Source: Thermoanaerobaculia bacterium (GTDB taxonomy: Bacteria > Acidobacteriota > Thermoanaerobaculia > Multivoradales > J023). Taken from it: a DNA stretch of 52,427 nucleotides. The stretch spans positions 31,032 to 83,458 of the forward strand of contig JALCBJ010000024.1 in NCBI GenBank assembly GCA_028066595.1, in the 5' to 3' direction. Positions 34,990 through 43,722 of the stretch are shown piece after piece (the first letter of the stretch is position 1; the number at the start of each line of letters is the position of its first letter). The translations under genes and the position numbers were made by a program. The notes beneath the pieces are model-generated. The model ran no database searches. It had not been told where the DNA came from and saw only the letters and a list, made by a program, of their open reading frames with translations.

Positions 34990-36093
34990 CTATACGCCCT
35001 CGAGAGTCTCCTCGACCAACTGGTCCACGACGGCCTCCAGGTTTCCCGTCTTCCGGTAGGTCGCCAGTTGGCGGTCCGCACTCGACCCCTGCTCCAGGAT
35101 CGTGTTTACGTACTCCACTTCGGCACGGCAGCCGAGATCGTCGACCACGTCGTCTACCAGCTCGAGCAGCTCCACCACCAGATCGCGCAACGGTACTTCC
35201 GACTGGCGGCCGAAATCGATCAGCTTTCCGTCGAGCCCATAACGCATGGCACGCCACTTGTTCTCGCTGATCAGGTGATGGCGGTATTGACGCCAGGAGT
35301 GATTGTCGTAGCGCAGCTTGATCAGCTTCTGAACGATGCTCTGGTAGAGAGCAGCCAGGCACATGACTTCGTCGACTTTGGTGCAGACATCGGCCACCCG
35401 GAACTCGATGGTCGGGAATTTGGCATGGGGGCGGAGATCCCACCAGATCTTGGTCGGTTCGTCGATGCTCCCGGTGCGCACCAGGGTCTGGATGAATCCC
35501 TCGTACTCCGAGTAGGCGCGGAACGAAGGCGGGATACCGGACCGAGGCATGTTCTCGAAGATGACAGACCGGTAGCTGCGTAGACCGGTATCGCGACCTT
35601 GCCAGAACGGTGAGCTGGTGGACAACGCGAGCAAGTGAGGGAGGAAGTAGCGCGCCTGGTTGATGACGTCGATGCGTAGCTCCGGATCCTCGATGCCTAC
35701 GTGAACGTGCATGCCGAAGATCAGGAGCTGACGCGCGACATCTCGCAGATCGTCCTCGAGTTTGATGTATCGATCGTCTTCCGTGACCCGCTGGCTGCTC
35801 CATGCAGAAATCGGATGAGTCGACGCCGCGGCTACGGCCAGACCCTGCTTGGCCGCAAGGTCCGCCACCGCGCGGCGCAGGCGTACGACCTCGGCCCGTG
35901 CCTCCCGGATGTCGGCACAGACGCTCGTGCCGACCTCCACCTGAGAGCGCATGAACTCGGGCTTGATCTGTTCGCCGAGTGTTCTGGCGCCGTCGACCAG
36001 GAGAGAGTCGGCGTGATTCGCCAGCTCCCGCGTCTGCGGGTCGATGATCTGGTACTCCTCTTCGATTCCGAGGGTCAGCTTGGGCAGCGCCAT
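34990..36093 (-). CDS. ybdK: YbdK-type carboxylate-amine ligase (glutamate-cysteine ligase 2 family)
   Basis: A 367-residue GCS2-family enzyme. Motifs: LGIEEEYQIIDPQT at the N-terminus, QVEVGTSVCADIREA, FGMHVHVGI, SYRSVIFENMPRSG, and FPTIEFRVADVCTKVDEV. These hold the Mg-ATP and amino-acid sites. Family members show weak gamma-glutamylcysteine ligase activity; the natural substrate is often unknown. Length is typical. Transcribed in the same direction as fxsA and divergently from uppS. Confidence 0.92.
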   Translation of the reverse strand: MALPKLTLGIEEEYQIIDPQTRELANHADSLLVDGARTLGEQIKPEFMRSQVEVGTSVCADIREARAEVVRLRRAVADLAAKQGLAVAAASTHPISAWSSQRVTEDDRYIKLEDDLRDVARQLLIFGMHVHVGIEDPELRIDVINQARYFLPHLLALSTSSPFWQGRDTGLRSYRSVIFENMPRSGIPPSFRAYSEYEGFIQTLVRTGSIDEPTKIWWDLRPHAKFPTIEFRVADVCTKVDEVMCLAALYQSIVQKLIKLRYDNHSWRQYRHHLISENKWRAMRYGLDGKLIDFGRQSEVPLRDLVVELLELVDDVVDDLGCRAEVEYVNTILEQGSSADRQLATYRKTGNLEAVVDQLVEETLEGV

Positions 36094-36364
36094 CGACAGC
36101 TCCGTACGGCAGAAACGAGGGTCGAGATGAGGGCCTGAATGCGGCGGATCCTAGCATGAGCAGGTGCGAAACCTCCGTCCGACTGCTTTGCTAAGATCCC
36201 TCCCGCCGGAGAGGTGCTAGGCCGTTCGGGTGTTCGTCGCGCCTCTACGTGCCATGAGTTTGCCCCCGTTTCTCCATCGCATCTCGCCATTTCCAGAACA
36301 CCATCCGAACGTCGGGGTCTGTCGACCTCGGAGTCAGGCGCGTCACGACCCGGAGATCGAATAC

Positions 36365-37276
36365 GTGAGCCAGCCTCTGCCCACCAGCCCAACGCATCCT
36401 GCTCTCGCCGAGTCGTCCACCACCGTAGTGCCGACCGGCGTCCCCGGTCGGGTGCCACTTCTCGACGTGGCCGGATATGCATGGGAGCGGGGCAAGGAGC
36501 TGATCAAGCGACCGTTCTACCAGCTCTACCTTCAACGCCTGCGCGGCAAGAGCGAAGACTGGAGAAAGCCGCGCCATCTGGGCGTGATCATGGACGGAAA
36601 TCGGCGCTTCGCACGCCAGACGGGACTCGGTCACGTCGTCTTGGGGCATCGTAGGGGAGCCGACAAGTTGGAGGAAGTCCTCAGCTGGTGTCGGCGCTAC
36701 GGTATCGACGTGGTGACCGTTTGGTGCTTTTCGATCGAGAACTTCGAGCGCTCTACCGAGGAAGTGGAGAGCCTGTTAGGCCTGTTCGAGGACAAGGCTC
36801 GGGAAATGGCCGACGGCGAAGAGATCCACAAGAACAAGATTCGTGTGCGCTTCATCGGCCGCATCGACATGCTGCCGGACAGCCTGCGTACGGAGATTCG
36901 CCGGGTCGAGGAGGCGACGAAGGGCTACGACGAAGCCGCTCTCAACATCGCCATGGCCTACGGCGGTCGCGAGGAGATCGCCGACGCCTTCCGTCGACAC
37001 GTTCGAGATCGCCTCGCTGAGGGCAGGCCGGTGGACGAGGTGTTGGATGCGATGGACGTCGACGACATCGGCTCCTGCCTCTATACCTCGGGTCAGCCAG
37101 AGCCGGATCTGATCCTACGGACCTCGGGCGAGATACGCTCTTCCGGGTTCTTGCTCTGGCAGAGTGCCTATTCCGAGTTCTACTTCTGTGACTCGAATTG
37201 GCCGGCATTCCGCGAGATCGACTTTCTCCGAGCACTACGGTCGTTCGACGAACGGCATCGCCGCTACGGGCGCTGA
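36365..37276 (+). CDS. uppS: Undecaprenyl/polyprenyl diphosphate synthase
   Basis: A 303-residue cis-prenyltransferase that makes the lipid carrier for cell-wall synthesis. Signature HLGVIMDGNRRFARQ near residue 77 with the catalytic Asp, VTVWCFSIENFERS, LNIAMAYGGREEI, and the C-terminal PDLILRTSGEIRSSGFLLWQ and SEFYFCDSNWPAF. Most bacterial UppS are about 250 residues; this one has about 70 residues before the core and an added stretch HKNKIRVRFIGRIDMLPDSL, closer to long actinobacterial or archaeal forms. Start set at GTG 36365 with GGAG spaced 9. The frame is open further up to 36230. nudC follows after 3 bases. Confidence 0.93.
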   Translation: MSQPLPTSPTHPALAESSTTVVPTGVPGRVPLLDVAGYAWERGKELIKRPFYQLYLQRLRGKSEDWRKPRHLGVIMDGNRRFARQTGLGHVVLGHRRGADKLEEVLSWCRRYGIDVVTVWCFSIENFERSTEEVESLLGLFEDKAREMADGEEIHKNKIRVRFIGRIDMLPDSLRTEIRRVEEATKGYDEAALNIAMAYGGREEIADAFRRHVRDRLAEGRPVDEVLDAMDVDDIGSCLYTSGQPEPDLILRTSGEIRSSGFLLWQSAYSEFYFCDSNWPAFREIDFLRALRSFDERHRRYGR

Positions 37277-37279
37277 AGC

Positions 37280-38134
37280 GTGACGTTGATACCGGGCTCG
37301 CGCCTGGATTTTCCCTTCGAGCTGATGATTCGTGGGCCGTCGGAACCACCGCCCGACTCTTGGATGTACGTGTTCCGGGGCGATCGTCGATTGCTGGTGT
37401 GCAAACACGGACAACACGCTCGTATCCCCACCGTCGCGGAGTTGGATGACCTCGGCGTCAAGCGTGAGTCGCAGATTCCCCTGGGGCGGCTGGAAGGGGT
37501 ACCCGCCTTCGCCGCCGCCGCAACCGGCGACGGTTCAGATCCGCCAGCCGGACTGCTGTTCGGCGACCTGAGAAAGTTGGCGATGCGCCTCGACGAGCCG
37601 TCGTTTTGGGTCGGAGCTCGCGCCGTCCAGATCTTGGAATGGGATCGTGACCATCGGTTCTGCGGCCGCTGTGGCGGCGCAACGGAAGATCACGGTTCCG
37701 ATCGTGCGAAGGTCTGTCGCAGGTGCGGATTGCACTTCTATCCGCGCCTCGCTCCGGCGGTGATCGTGTTGGTGGATCGTGGCGACGAGGTGCTACTGGC
37801 GCGAGCGGCGCGATTCACGTCGGGCTTCTTCTCGACGCTGGCGGGGTTCGTCGAGGCAGGGGAGAGTCTCGAGCAGGCCATCGTCCGTGAGATCGAGGAG
37901 GAGGTCGGCATCCGAGTCGGCAACCTGCGTTACTTCGGCTCCCAGCCCTGGCCGTTCCCCCACAGTTTGATGATCGGCTTCCGCGCCTCATGGGAAGCGG
38001 GAGAGTTGTCACCCGACCCGGAGGAGATCGCCGAGGCGGGCTGGTTTCGGCGCGACGACCTACCGATCATTCCGCCCTCTCTGAGTATCGCGCGGAGTCT
38101 GATCGACGCTTGGGTCGCTGAGGAAATCTGCTAG
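37280..38134 (+). CDS. nudC: NADH/NAD-capped RNA pyrophosphatase
   Basis: A 284-residue Nudix hydrolase of the NudC type, which cleaves NAD(H) or decaps NAD-RNA. N-terminal domain about 1-120, then a zinc ribbon with Cys pairs (FCGRCGGATE and KVCRRCGLHF), the Nudix box GFVEAGESLEQAIVREIEEE near 185-207, and the NudC-specific SQPWPFPHSLM. GTG start three bases after uppS, so the two are one transcript. Its TAG stop (38132-38134) lies 10 bases before the CTAG-flanked palindromic element. Confidence 0.95.
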   Translation: MTLIPGSRLDFPFELMIRGPSEPPPDSWMYVFRGDRRLLVCKHGQHARIPTVAELDDLGVKRESQIPLGRLEGVPAFAAAATGDGSDPPAGLLFGDLRKLAMRLDEPSFWVGARAVQILEWDRDHRFCGRCGGATEDHGSDRAKVCRRCGLHFYPRLAPAVIVLVDRGDEVLLARAARFTSGFFSTLAGFVEAGESLEQAIVREIEEEVGIRVGNLRYFGSQPWPFPHSLMIGFRASWEAGELSPDPEEIAEAGWFRRDDLPIIPPSLSIARSLIDAWVAEEIC

Positions 38135-38143
38135 ATCTCGCTG

Positions 38144-38308
38144 CTAGTGTCCCGCTTGGAAAGTTCTGTGGTGTTTGATCCGGCTCTTCGACACGCCACC
38201 GGCGTTGCTTCTCCTCGAAATCGCTCTGCTATTCCTCTTCGGCGCGCCTTGGCGGCACGTCGAATCCCGCGGCCGGGCCCTCACAGAACTTTCAGCACGA
38301 GCCACTAG
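38144..38308. mobile_element. CTAG-flanked palindromic (MITE-like) element
   Basis: A 157-bp sequence (38148-38304) with CTAG on each side (38144-38147, 38305-38308). Its two ends are inverted repeats: GAAAGTTCTGTG at 38159-38170 and its exact complement at 38282-38293, symmetric about the same centre as the outer ends (TG..C.CG pattern, 17 of 23 terminal bases match). The interior also folds back: TTCGACACGCCACC at 38187-38200 against 38251-38264, 11 of 14. Too short for a transposase. CTAG as target duplication would fit IS5-type transposition, but the 4-bp palindrome could be part of the repeat. Confidence 0.6.
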
Positions 38309-39542
38309 TCGCCTCGAGGAGATCCGCCAGCAGGACGATTCGTCGGTCCAGGGACCGTAGATCGACGAACTCGTCCCGAGTGTGCATGCCACCGCCGACC
38401 GGTCCCAGGCCGTCGAGAACGGGAATCGAGCCAGCGTCCGGAAGGAAGTTGGAAAAGGAGATTCCTGGACGGTCCTCTTCCGTCTCGAGGGACCAGCCGG
38501 CTTGGTGGGCCAGGTCGCGAGCGAGGGTCGCCCATCGGCGACCCGCCACGCCGGGTACCATCGGCCGGACCCACGAATCGGTGCGGAAGTCGAACAGGGT
38601 TTCAGTCTGCTCGGCTATCCGGTTGGCTGTCGTTTCCATCGCTGCAGCAACCTGCTCACCGTCCGCGACGGCCAGGAACCGAGCCTCTCCCTCGACACGG
38701 GCACGGTTCGGTACGACGTTGATCTGGCGCGGACTCCCCAAGAGATCGGCGTGCCGTTCGATGTCGTCGACGAAATCTGCTTCCCCCGCCACCAGCCTAC
38801 CCGCGTTGATGGTCGGACCCCGGCCCGGCCGAGCGAGTGATTCGCATTCCAGCCACCAACGCGTTGCGGCGGTGGCCGCCGAACGCCCGTGCCAGTAGCC
38901 GTTACCGGCATGGGCGGACCGTCCGTGTACGTCGGTTTGCCATTGAAACCTCCCTCGCCGGCCGATCACCAGGGTCTCTACTGGAGGAGTCTCGTCCTCG
39001 CTGACCTCTCTCGGGGAGCCGGGTTCCAGGACCCAGACAGCGCGTGCCTGGGGACCATGCATCTCCATGACCTCGCGCGTCAGGCGGCCGATCACTTCCT
39101 CGTCCGGGACGACCACCAACAGCAGGTCGCGGGCTGCTTGGGACTGCCCCCGAGCTCTTAGCAGGTCGAGGGCCCCCACCATCGCCGCCAAGCCGCCTTT
39201 CATGTCGACCGAACCGGTGCCGCGCATCAGATCGTTCTCGACCCGCGGAGGTTCGGCGGCGAGGACGGTGTCGAGATGCCCGACCGCCAGGAGCGGCACT
39301 GTCCCCGGCTGGTCCACTATCGGTCCCCGTGCACGCAGTACAGGTAGGCGTTGCCCATGGCCATCGAGTTCGTCCGCGATAGTGACTTCGAGCCCGCGGC
39401 GCTCGAGTGCTCTTCCCAGTTGATCCGCGGCCTTGCGTAGTCCCGCTGCGTCTCCACTCGGTGACGAAACGGCACACAGATCCTTCAGCAAGGAAACCGC
39501 CTTGCGGGAGACGTCCTGAGGGATGGGAGGTTGCGGGGTCAC
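38292..39542 (-). CDS. M20-family metallopeptidase (glutamate carboxypeptidase-like)
   Basis: A 416-residue di-zinc aminoacylase/carboxypeptidase. Metal and catalytic residues: GHLDTV (His and Asp), GTGSVDMKGGLAAMVGAL (bridging Asp), VVPDEEVIGRL (catalytic Glu and ligand), VLEPGSPRE, and a late His in GMHTRDEFVDL. The dimerisation domain lies about 195-310. Length normal. Start set at GTG 39542 with AAGG upstream; GTG at 39602 is an alternative that adds 20 residues. The last codons and the TGA stop lie inside the palindromic element, so the end of the protein was altered by that insertion. Substrate unknown. Confidence 0.88.
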   Translation of the reverse strand: MTPQPPIPQDVSRKAVSLLKDLCAVSSPSGDAAGLRKAADQLGRALERRGLEVTIADELDGHGQRLPVLRARGPIVDQPGTVPLLAVGHLDTVLAAEPPRVENDLMRGTGSVDMKGGLAAMVGALDLLRARGQSQAARDLLLVVVPDEEVIGRLTREVMEMHGPQARAVWVLEPGSPREVSEDETPPVETLVIGRRGRFQWQTDVHGRSAHAGNGYWHGRSAATAATRWWLECESLARPGRGPTINAGRLVAGEADFVDDIERHADLLGSPRQINVVPNRARVEGEARFLAVADGEQVAAAMETTANRIAEQTETLFDFRTDSWVRPMVPGVAGRRWATLARDLAHQAGWSLETEEDRPGISFSNFLPDAGSIPVLDGLGPVGGGMHTRDEFVDLRSLDRRIVLLADLLEATSGSC

Positions 39543-39734
39543 GACAAGCCTTGCTGCTGAAGAGCACCCTTTCACGGTGCCGGTCGCCTCGATACACTGC
39601 ACCCGCGGTAGGCGAGCGCCCGTGACGGCGCGAAGAACTCAGAATCCACCACAATCTTTCATTGATCACAAGCCCTGGCCCGACGCGACGGCTGTCGTTG
39701 CGGAAGTGGACCGGGGCGAGGAGAGTCCGGCACC

Positions 39735-40775
39735 ATGAGCGACAAGGTCTGGTACACCGCAGTCGGAGGTCAGCAGCAGGGGCCCTTCAGCCTTACAGAG
39801 CTTCTACCCCGTTTTCAGAACGGCGAGCTGGCCCGCGACACCTACGTCTTTACCCAGGGCATGGACAACTGGACGCCCGCCGGTGACCGGCCGGAATTTC
39901 AGTCGGCATTTGGCGCCAGTCCCTCGCCTGCGCCGGTCATCCCGACCGAGGCTCCGGTGACTCAGCCGGTGGGGCAGGAAGCCCACGAGATCGACTACGA
40001 GATCTTCGGTCAGGAGATGCAGTACGTAGAGATCACCCTGGATCCGCGAGAGGCCTGCATCGCAGAAGCGGGGGCTTTCCTCTTCATGGATCCCGGGATC
40101 GAAATGGAGACCATGTTCGGCGATGGCTCCGCCCAGAGTCAGACCGGTGGCGTGATGGGAATGCTGATGTCCGCAGGCAAGCGGGTTCTGACCGGCGAAT
40201 CGCTGTTCATGACCGTCTTCGGCAACGCCGGGGCGGCTCGTCAGAAGGTCGCATTCGCATCGCCTTACCCTGGCACCATCATCCCGGCGGACCTTCGCGA
40301 GCATGGACGGACCTTGATCTGTCAGAAGGACGCTTTCCTGTGTGCCGCCAAAGGCATCTCCGTGGGAATCGCCTTCCAGAAGAAACTGTGGTCGGGTCTG
40401 TTCGGCGGCGAGGGATTCATCCTTCAGAAGCTCGAAGGCGACGGGCTCACATTTCTGCATGCCGGAGGATGCGTTTCGAAGAAGACGCTGGCGGCGGGCG
40501 AGGTGCTGCGCATCGATACGGGTTGCCTGGTCGCGTTCGAAGCGCAAGTGGACTATGACATCCAACTGCAGCGCAGCATCAAGACCGGTCTGTTCGGCGG
40601 TGAAGGACTATTCCTCGCGACCTTGACCGGTCCGGGCAACGTCTGGATCCAGAGCCTGCCCTTCAGTCGACTGGCGCGCAAGGTATTCGCAGCCGCTCCA
40701 CAGGCAGGGGGCAAGGACCGCGGCGAAGGTTCCGTGCTGGGCGGAATCGGCGATCTGATGATGGGTAATCGCTAG
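39735..40775 (+). CDS. GYF_2 + TIGR00266/AIM24-family protein
   Basis: A 346-residue protein. Residues 1-60 form a GYF_2 domain ([19 protein letters not shown] and [10 protein letters not shown]), a Pro-rich peptide-binding fold. Residues about 95-325 form a TIGR00266/AIM24 beta-helix-like domain: [51 protein letters not shown] and [18 protein letters not shown]. Family members are cytoplasmic or membrane-associated; function unknown. ATG with GAGGAGAG about 9 bases upstream. Confidence 0.88.
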   Translation: MSDKVWYTAVGGQQQGPFSLTELLPRFQNGELARDTYVFTQGMDNWTPAGDRPEFQSAFGASPSPAPVIPTEAPVTQPVGQEAHEIDYEIFGQEMQYVEITLDPREACIAEAGAFLFMDPGIEMETMFGDGSAQSQTGGVMGMLMSAGKRVLTGESLFMTVFGNAGAARQKVAFASPYPGTIIPADLREHGRTLICQKDAFLCAAKGISVGIAFQKKLWSGLFGGEGFILQKLEGDGLTFLHAGGCVSKKTLAAGEVLRIDTGCLVAFEAQVDYDIQLQRSIKTGLFGGEGLFLATLTGPGNVWIQSLPFSRLARKVFAAAPQAGGKDRGEGSVLGGIGDLMMGNR

Positions 40776-40811
40776 CGGCGATTCCATCGCTCATGCAGCA
40801 TTCGACCGGGA

Positions 40812-40832
40812 GGCGCCCCTCGCAGGGGCGCC
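40812..40832. terminator. Hairpin between convergent genes
   Basis: A perfect 9-bp stem GGCGCCCCT (40812-40820) and AGGGGCGCC (40824-40832) with a 3-base loop. It sits between the TIGR00266 gene and the convergent hypothetical gene. No T-tract on either strand, so termination strength is uncertain. Confidence 0.45.
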
Positions 40833-40860
40833 GTCTCGGTATCCGGTGCGCCGCGCCTCC

Positions 40861-41343
40861 TCAGCCCGGCCTTGTCGTGAGGCGGAGGTTGCGTGCCCAG
40901 GCAACCCGCAAGCGGGGCGGAAGGTCGAGCTTGTCGAATAGCTCGCGCACGGTCTCACGGTCGACCCAGCGCCAGATCTCGTCCCATTCCGCATAGGTGA
41001 GCAAGTGGCTGATCACCGCGATCCGCCCTTCCTCCGAATCCGATGCAAGGAGACGTCGGGCCTCCTCTTCGGTGACGACGCGATCCGGGAAGAAGGAGAC
41101 GCCGGACGGTGCAGGATGCGATTTCTCTTCGGGAACGGCGGCCTGAATGGGCACTTCGGTCTCTGAGATCGCTCGGACGGTGGTTTCCACGGTGGGTCGA
41201 TCCTGCGTGCTGGCAGCGCCCACACCCGCGGATTCGATCTGGTCCGACTCGAAGCTCGGATGCGTTTCGGCATTCCGTTCGGCATCCGCCGATGAACTGA
41301 CGGATCCGTGGTTCTGTGTCTTCCTCTCATCAGACATCGACAT
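40861..41343 (-). CDS. Hypothetical protein with disordered N-terminus
   Basis: A 160-residue protein. The first 95 residues are polar and low in structure (Ser, Glu, Thr, Ala). The C-terminal 60 residues look folded and helical: TEEEARRLLASDSEEGRIAV, LLTYAEWDEIWRWVDRETV, and LDLPPRLRVAWARNL. I do not recognise the family. Start set at an ATG at 41343; the frame continues 11 codons upstream, and a second ATG follows two codons later. No membrane segment. Divergent from the tRNA gene. Confidence 0.6.
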   Translation of the reverse strand: MSMSDERKTQNHGSVSSSADAERNAETHPSFESDQIESAGVGAASTQDRPTVETTVRAISETEVPIQAAVPEEKSHPAPSGVSFFPDRVVTEEEARRLLASDSEEGRIAVISHLLTYAEWDEIWRWVDRETVRELFDKLDLPPRLRVAWARNLRLTTRPG

Positions 41344-41402
41344 GACGTTACGAGTATAGCGGCCCGGCGACCGCAAGCAAGCTCGCCAACGGTCGCTCCT
41401 CC

Positions 41403-41431
41403 TTGACCGGTCCGCGATCGGTGGGCTAAGT
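41403..41431 (+). promoter_or_regulatory. Promoter candidate for tRNA-Gly
   Basis: TTGACC at 41403-41408 (5/6 match to the -35), a 17-base spacer, then CTAAGT at 41426-41431 as a weak -10. The tRNA begins 37 bases after it. The nearby shifted boxes GCTAAG and TAAGTT are equally possible. Confidence 0.4.
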
Positions 41432-41467
41432 TTCGCCCTGTCAGAACGTCCATCACGGACCTACAGT

Positions 41468-41543
41468 GCGGGTATAACTCAGTTGGTAGAGTGCAAGCTT
41501 CCCAAGCTTGATGTCGCGGGTTCGAGTCCCGTTGCCCGCTCCA
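41468..41543 (+). tRNA. tRNA-Gly (anticodon CCC)
   Basis: A full cloverleaf: acceptor GCGGGTA (41468-41474) with TGCCCGC (41533-41539), D-arm ACTC/GAGT, anticodon stem CAAGC/GCTTG around the loop TTCCCAA, so anticodon CCC reading GGG, and T-arm GCGGG/CCCGT with TTCGAGT. The discriminator base is T, and CCA is encoded in the genome at 41541-41543. One weak pair (T-G) in the acceptor stem. Confidence 0.96.
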
Positions 41544-41721
41544 ACAGCTCGGCCCACCTACCTGGTGAACTACCGCTGAAACCGCCGACCCAGCCGCCCC
41601 GCTCCGCCCGCACCACATGGGAAGATGCGGGGCTTCGTCGTCTGCGCAGGTACTCCGAGATGGGTCGCCCGACCGTAACCGCCGCTCCTTCGCTTTCATC
41701 CGTCCGACCCGAGGTGAATCC

Positions 41722-42531
41722 ATGAGCTTTTTCGGCTCCAAGAAGCCCGAGACTTCGCCCCCGACCGCTACCCCGAGCCAACCACCGGCGCAGCCAGCAC
41801 GTCGCCGCCCGCCGGCACCTGCGCCTTCTCCTCCTGCCAAGCCCGTATCCGCCGGCACCAGTCGGACCCATGTCGCCAGCGGTTCGAAGGTGGTCGGCAA
41901 GGTCACAGGTGCCGCCGAACTCGTCGTCGATGGCCACCTCGACGGTGAGGTGGAGTTGAAGAGCCACGTTGTGGTGGGAGAAAAGGGCCGGGTCGACGGC
42001 ACGATCCGCGCTGTGTCCGTGCAACTAGCCGGCAAGGTGAAGGGCAACGTACAGGGCGAGGAGCGGGTCGAAGTCCTGCCGTCGGGAAGCTTGGAAGGCG
42101 ACGTCACCGCACCGCGGGTGATGATCTCCGACGGAGCCTTCTTCAAGGGCAAGGTGGAGATGGCGGCGCCTGCTCGAATCCAGGCGCCGAAGCCAGACAC
42201 CTCGAAGGTCGAGAAGGGCTCGCCTGCTTCTGAATCTGGAACCGAGAAGAAGGGATCGGAGGCCGAAGACAGAACCGACAAAGTGGCCGGCACGGACTCG
42301 GGTGACGAGAAGCCGGAGAAGGTGAGCGGAGACACGAAATCCGACGGCGACTCGAAGTCGGATGGCGACTCGAAGTCGGATGGCGACTCGAAGTCGGATA
42401 AGGATACTGAGAGCACCGGATCCTCAGAGGCCCGTCCGGAGGCAGATCGGCGCAAGGATGGTCCGGAGCAAGGTGGCAACCGGCATGGAGGCCGGAGAGG
42501 GGGGCGCCGGCACGGCGGGGGCCGACGATGA
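41722..42531 (+). CDS. Bactofilin with long disordered tail
   Basis: A 269-residue cytoskeletal bactofilin. The central beta-helical domain (about 50-155) shows the regular pattern [56 protein letters not shown] and [20 protein letters not shown]. Residues 1-45 are Pro/Ala-rich. The C-terminal 110 residues are charged and disordered, with a Ser/Asp/Lys repeat and a basic Gly/Arg/His end ([14 protein letters not shown]). ATG with GAGG about 7 bases upstream. It overlaps ald by 4 bases (ATGA). Confidence 0.9.
   Translation: MSFFGSKKPETSPPTATPSQPPAQPARRRPPAPAPSPPAKPVSAGTSRTHVASGSKVVGKVTGAAELVVDGHLDGEVELKSHVVVGEKGRVDGTIRAVSVQLAGKVKGNVQGEERVEVLPSGSLEGDVTAPRVMISDGAFFKGKVEMAAPARIQAPKPDTSKVEKGSPASESGTEKKGSEAEDRTDKVAGTDSGDEKPEKVSGDTKSDGDSKSDGDSKSDGDSKSDKDTESTGSSEARPEADRRKDGPEQGGNRHGGRRGGRRHGGGRR
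42343..42396 (+). repeat. Three 18-bp tandem repeats inside bactofilin
   Basis: The unit GAYGGCGACTCGAAGTCG (Y is C or T) occurs at 42343-42360, 42361-42378 and 42379-42396, encoding DGDSKS three times, with a degenerate unit on each side. Such a repeat can change copy number by slippage without frame loss. Confidence 0.85.
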
Positions 42532-43643
42532 GGATCGGCATCCCCAGGGAGCTGAAAGACAACGAGTACCGCGTCGGCATGACGCCGGGTGGCTGCCGCT
42601 CTCTGGTGGATGCCGGTCATGCCGTCTTCGTAGAGGCTTCGGCAGGCGACGGCTCGGGATTCTCCGATCAGGAGTTCATACAAGCAGGCGCTACCGTCTT
42701 GCCCAACGCCGATGAGGTCTTCGGCCAGTGCGAGATGATCATCAAGGTGAAGGAGCCCATCGAACCGGAGTACGAGCGCCTCCGCGAAGGGCAGATACTG
42801 TTCACCTACCTACACCTGGCGCCCCTGCCAACGCTTACCGGCACATTGTGCGAGCGCAAGGTCACGGGCATCGCCTACGAGACGATCACCGACCGCCATG
42901 GCGGGCTGCCATTGCTGGCCCCCATGTCGGAAGTAGCGGGCCGTATGTCGGTTCTGGTGGGTGCTACCTATCTCCAGAAAGCCCACGGGGGCTGTGGTGT
43001 TCTGGTCTCCGGCGTTCCGGGCGTGCCGGCGAGTCACGTCGTCATCATCGGCGGCGGCATCGTAGGACTCAATGCGTTGAAGATCGCGCACGGCATGCGC
43101 GCGCGAGTGACGGTGCTCGAACAGAACCCCGACCGCATGCGGTTCATCGACGATTTGTTCGAAGGCTCGGTTTCGACCGTCTATTCGAACAAGCACAACC
43201 TGGAAGAAGCGATCTCGTCGGCCGACATGGTGGTCGGGGCCGTGCTCATTCCCGGTCGTTCTGCACCCAAGCTCGTCACCCGGGAAATGCTCGGACTGAT
43301 GAAGCCCGGCTCGGTCTTGGTGGACGTCGCGGTGGATCAGGGTGGTTGCTTCGAGACCACGAAGCCGACGACGCACTCCGATCCGGTCTACGAGGTCGAT
43401 GGCATTCTGCACTACTGCGTCGCCAACATGCCCGGTGCCGTGCCGCGTACGTCGACCTTGGCGCTTACCAACTCGACGCTGCCGTTTGCCTTGGCGATCG
43501 CCAACAAAGGCGCGGAGAAGGCGTTGCTCGACGACACGCACTTGATGCAGGGTGTCAACACCTACGCCGGCCACATCACCTGCCAGCCGGTGGCCGAGTC
43601 CCAGGAGGCACCGTACAGGGATCCGAGGGAACTGATCGGCTAG
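42528..43643 (+). CDS. ald: Alanine dehydrogenase
   Basis: A 371-residue NAD-dependent L-alanine dehydrogenase interconverting alanine and pyruvate plus ammonia. Motifs: [19 protein letters not shown] at the N-terminus, the substrate Lys in [15 protein letters not shown], the HLAP stretch YLHLAPLP, the Rossmann [20 protein letters not shown] near 167-186, [17 protein letters not shown] and [19 protein letters not shown]. Length exact for the family. ATG overlaps the bactofilin stop by 4 bases, an odd pairing for these functions but clear translational coupling. Confidence 0.96.
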   Translation: MRIGIPRELKDNEYRVGMTPGGCRSLVDAGHAVFVEASAGDGSGFSDQEFIQAGATVLPNADEVFGQCEMIIKVKEPIEPEYERLREGQILFTYLHLAPLPTLTGTLCERKVTGIAYETITDRHGGLPLLAPMSEVAGRMSVLVGATYLQKAHGGCGVLVSGVPGVPASHVVIIGGGIVGLNALKIAHGMRARVTVLEQNPDRMRFIDDLFEGSVSTVYSNKHNLEEAISSADMVVGAVLIPGRSAPKLVTREMLGLMKPGSVLVDVAVDQGGCFETTKPTTHSDPVYEVDGILHYCVANMPGAVPRTSTLALTNSTLPFALAIANKGAEKALLDDTHLMQGVNTYAGHITCQPVAESQEAPYRDPRELIG

Positions 43644-43722
43644 CCCTATTGTGAGCTCCCTGTCGGCCTAGGGTTCCCTTCGGAGAGCCGATTCCGACCC
43701 GTACAGATCTCCTGGGGCTTCG

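Noticed and set aside
38175..38360. 61-codon plus frame across the small palindromic element
   Set aside because: It crosses from the element into the M20 gene antisense; no ribosome-binding site; open frames are expected in palindromes of this composition.
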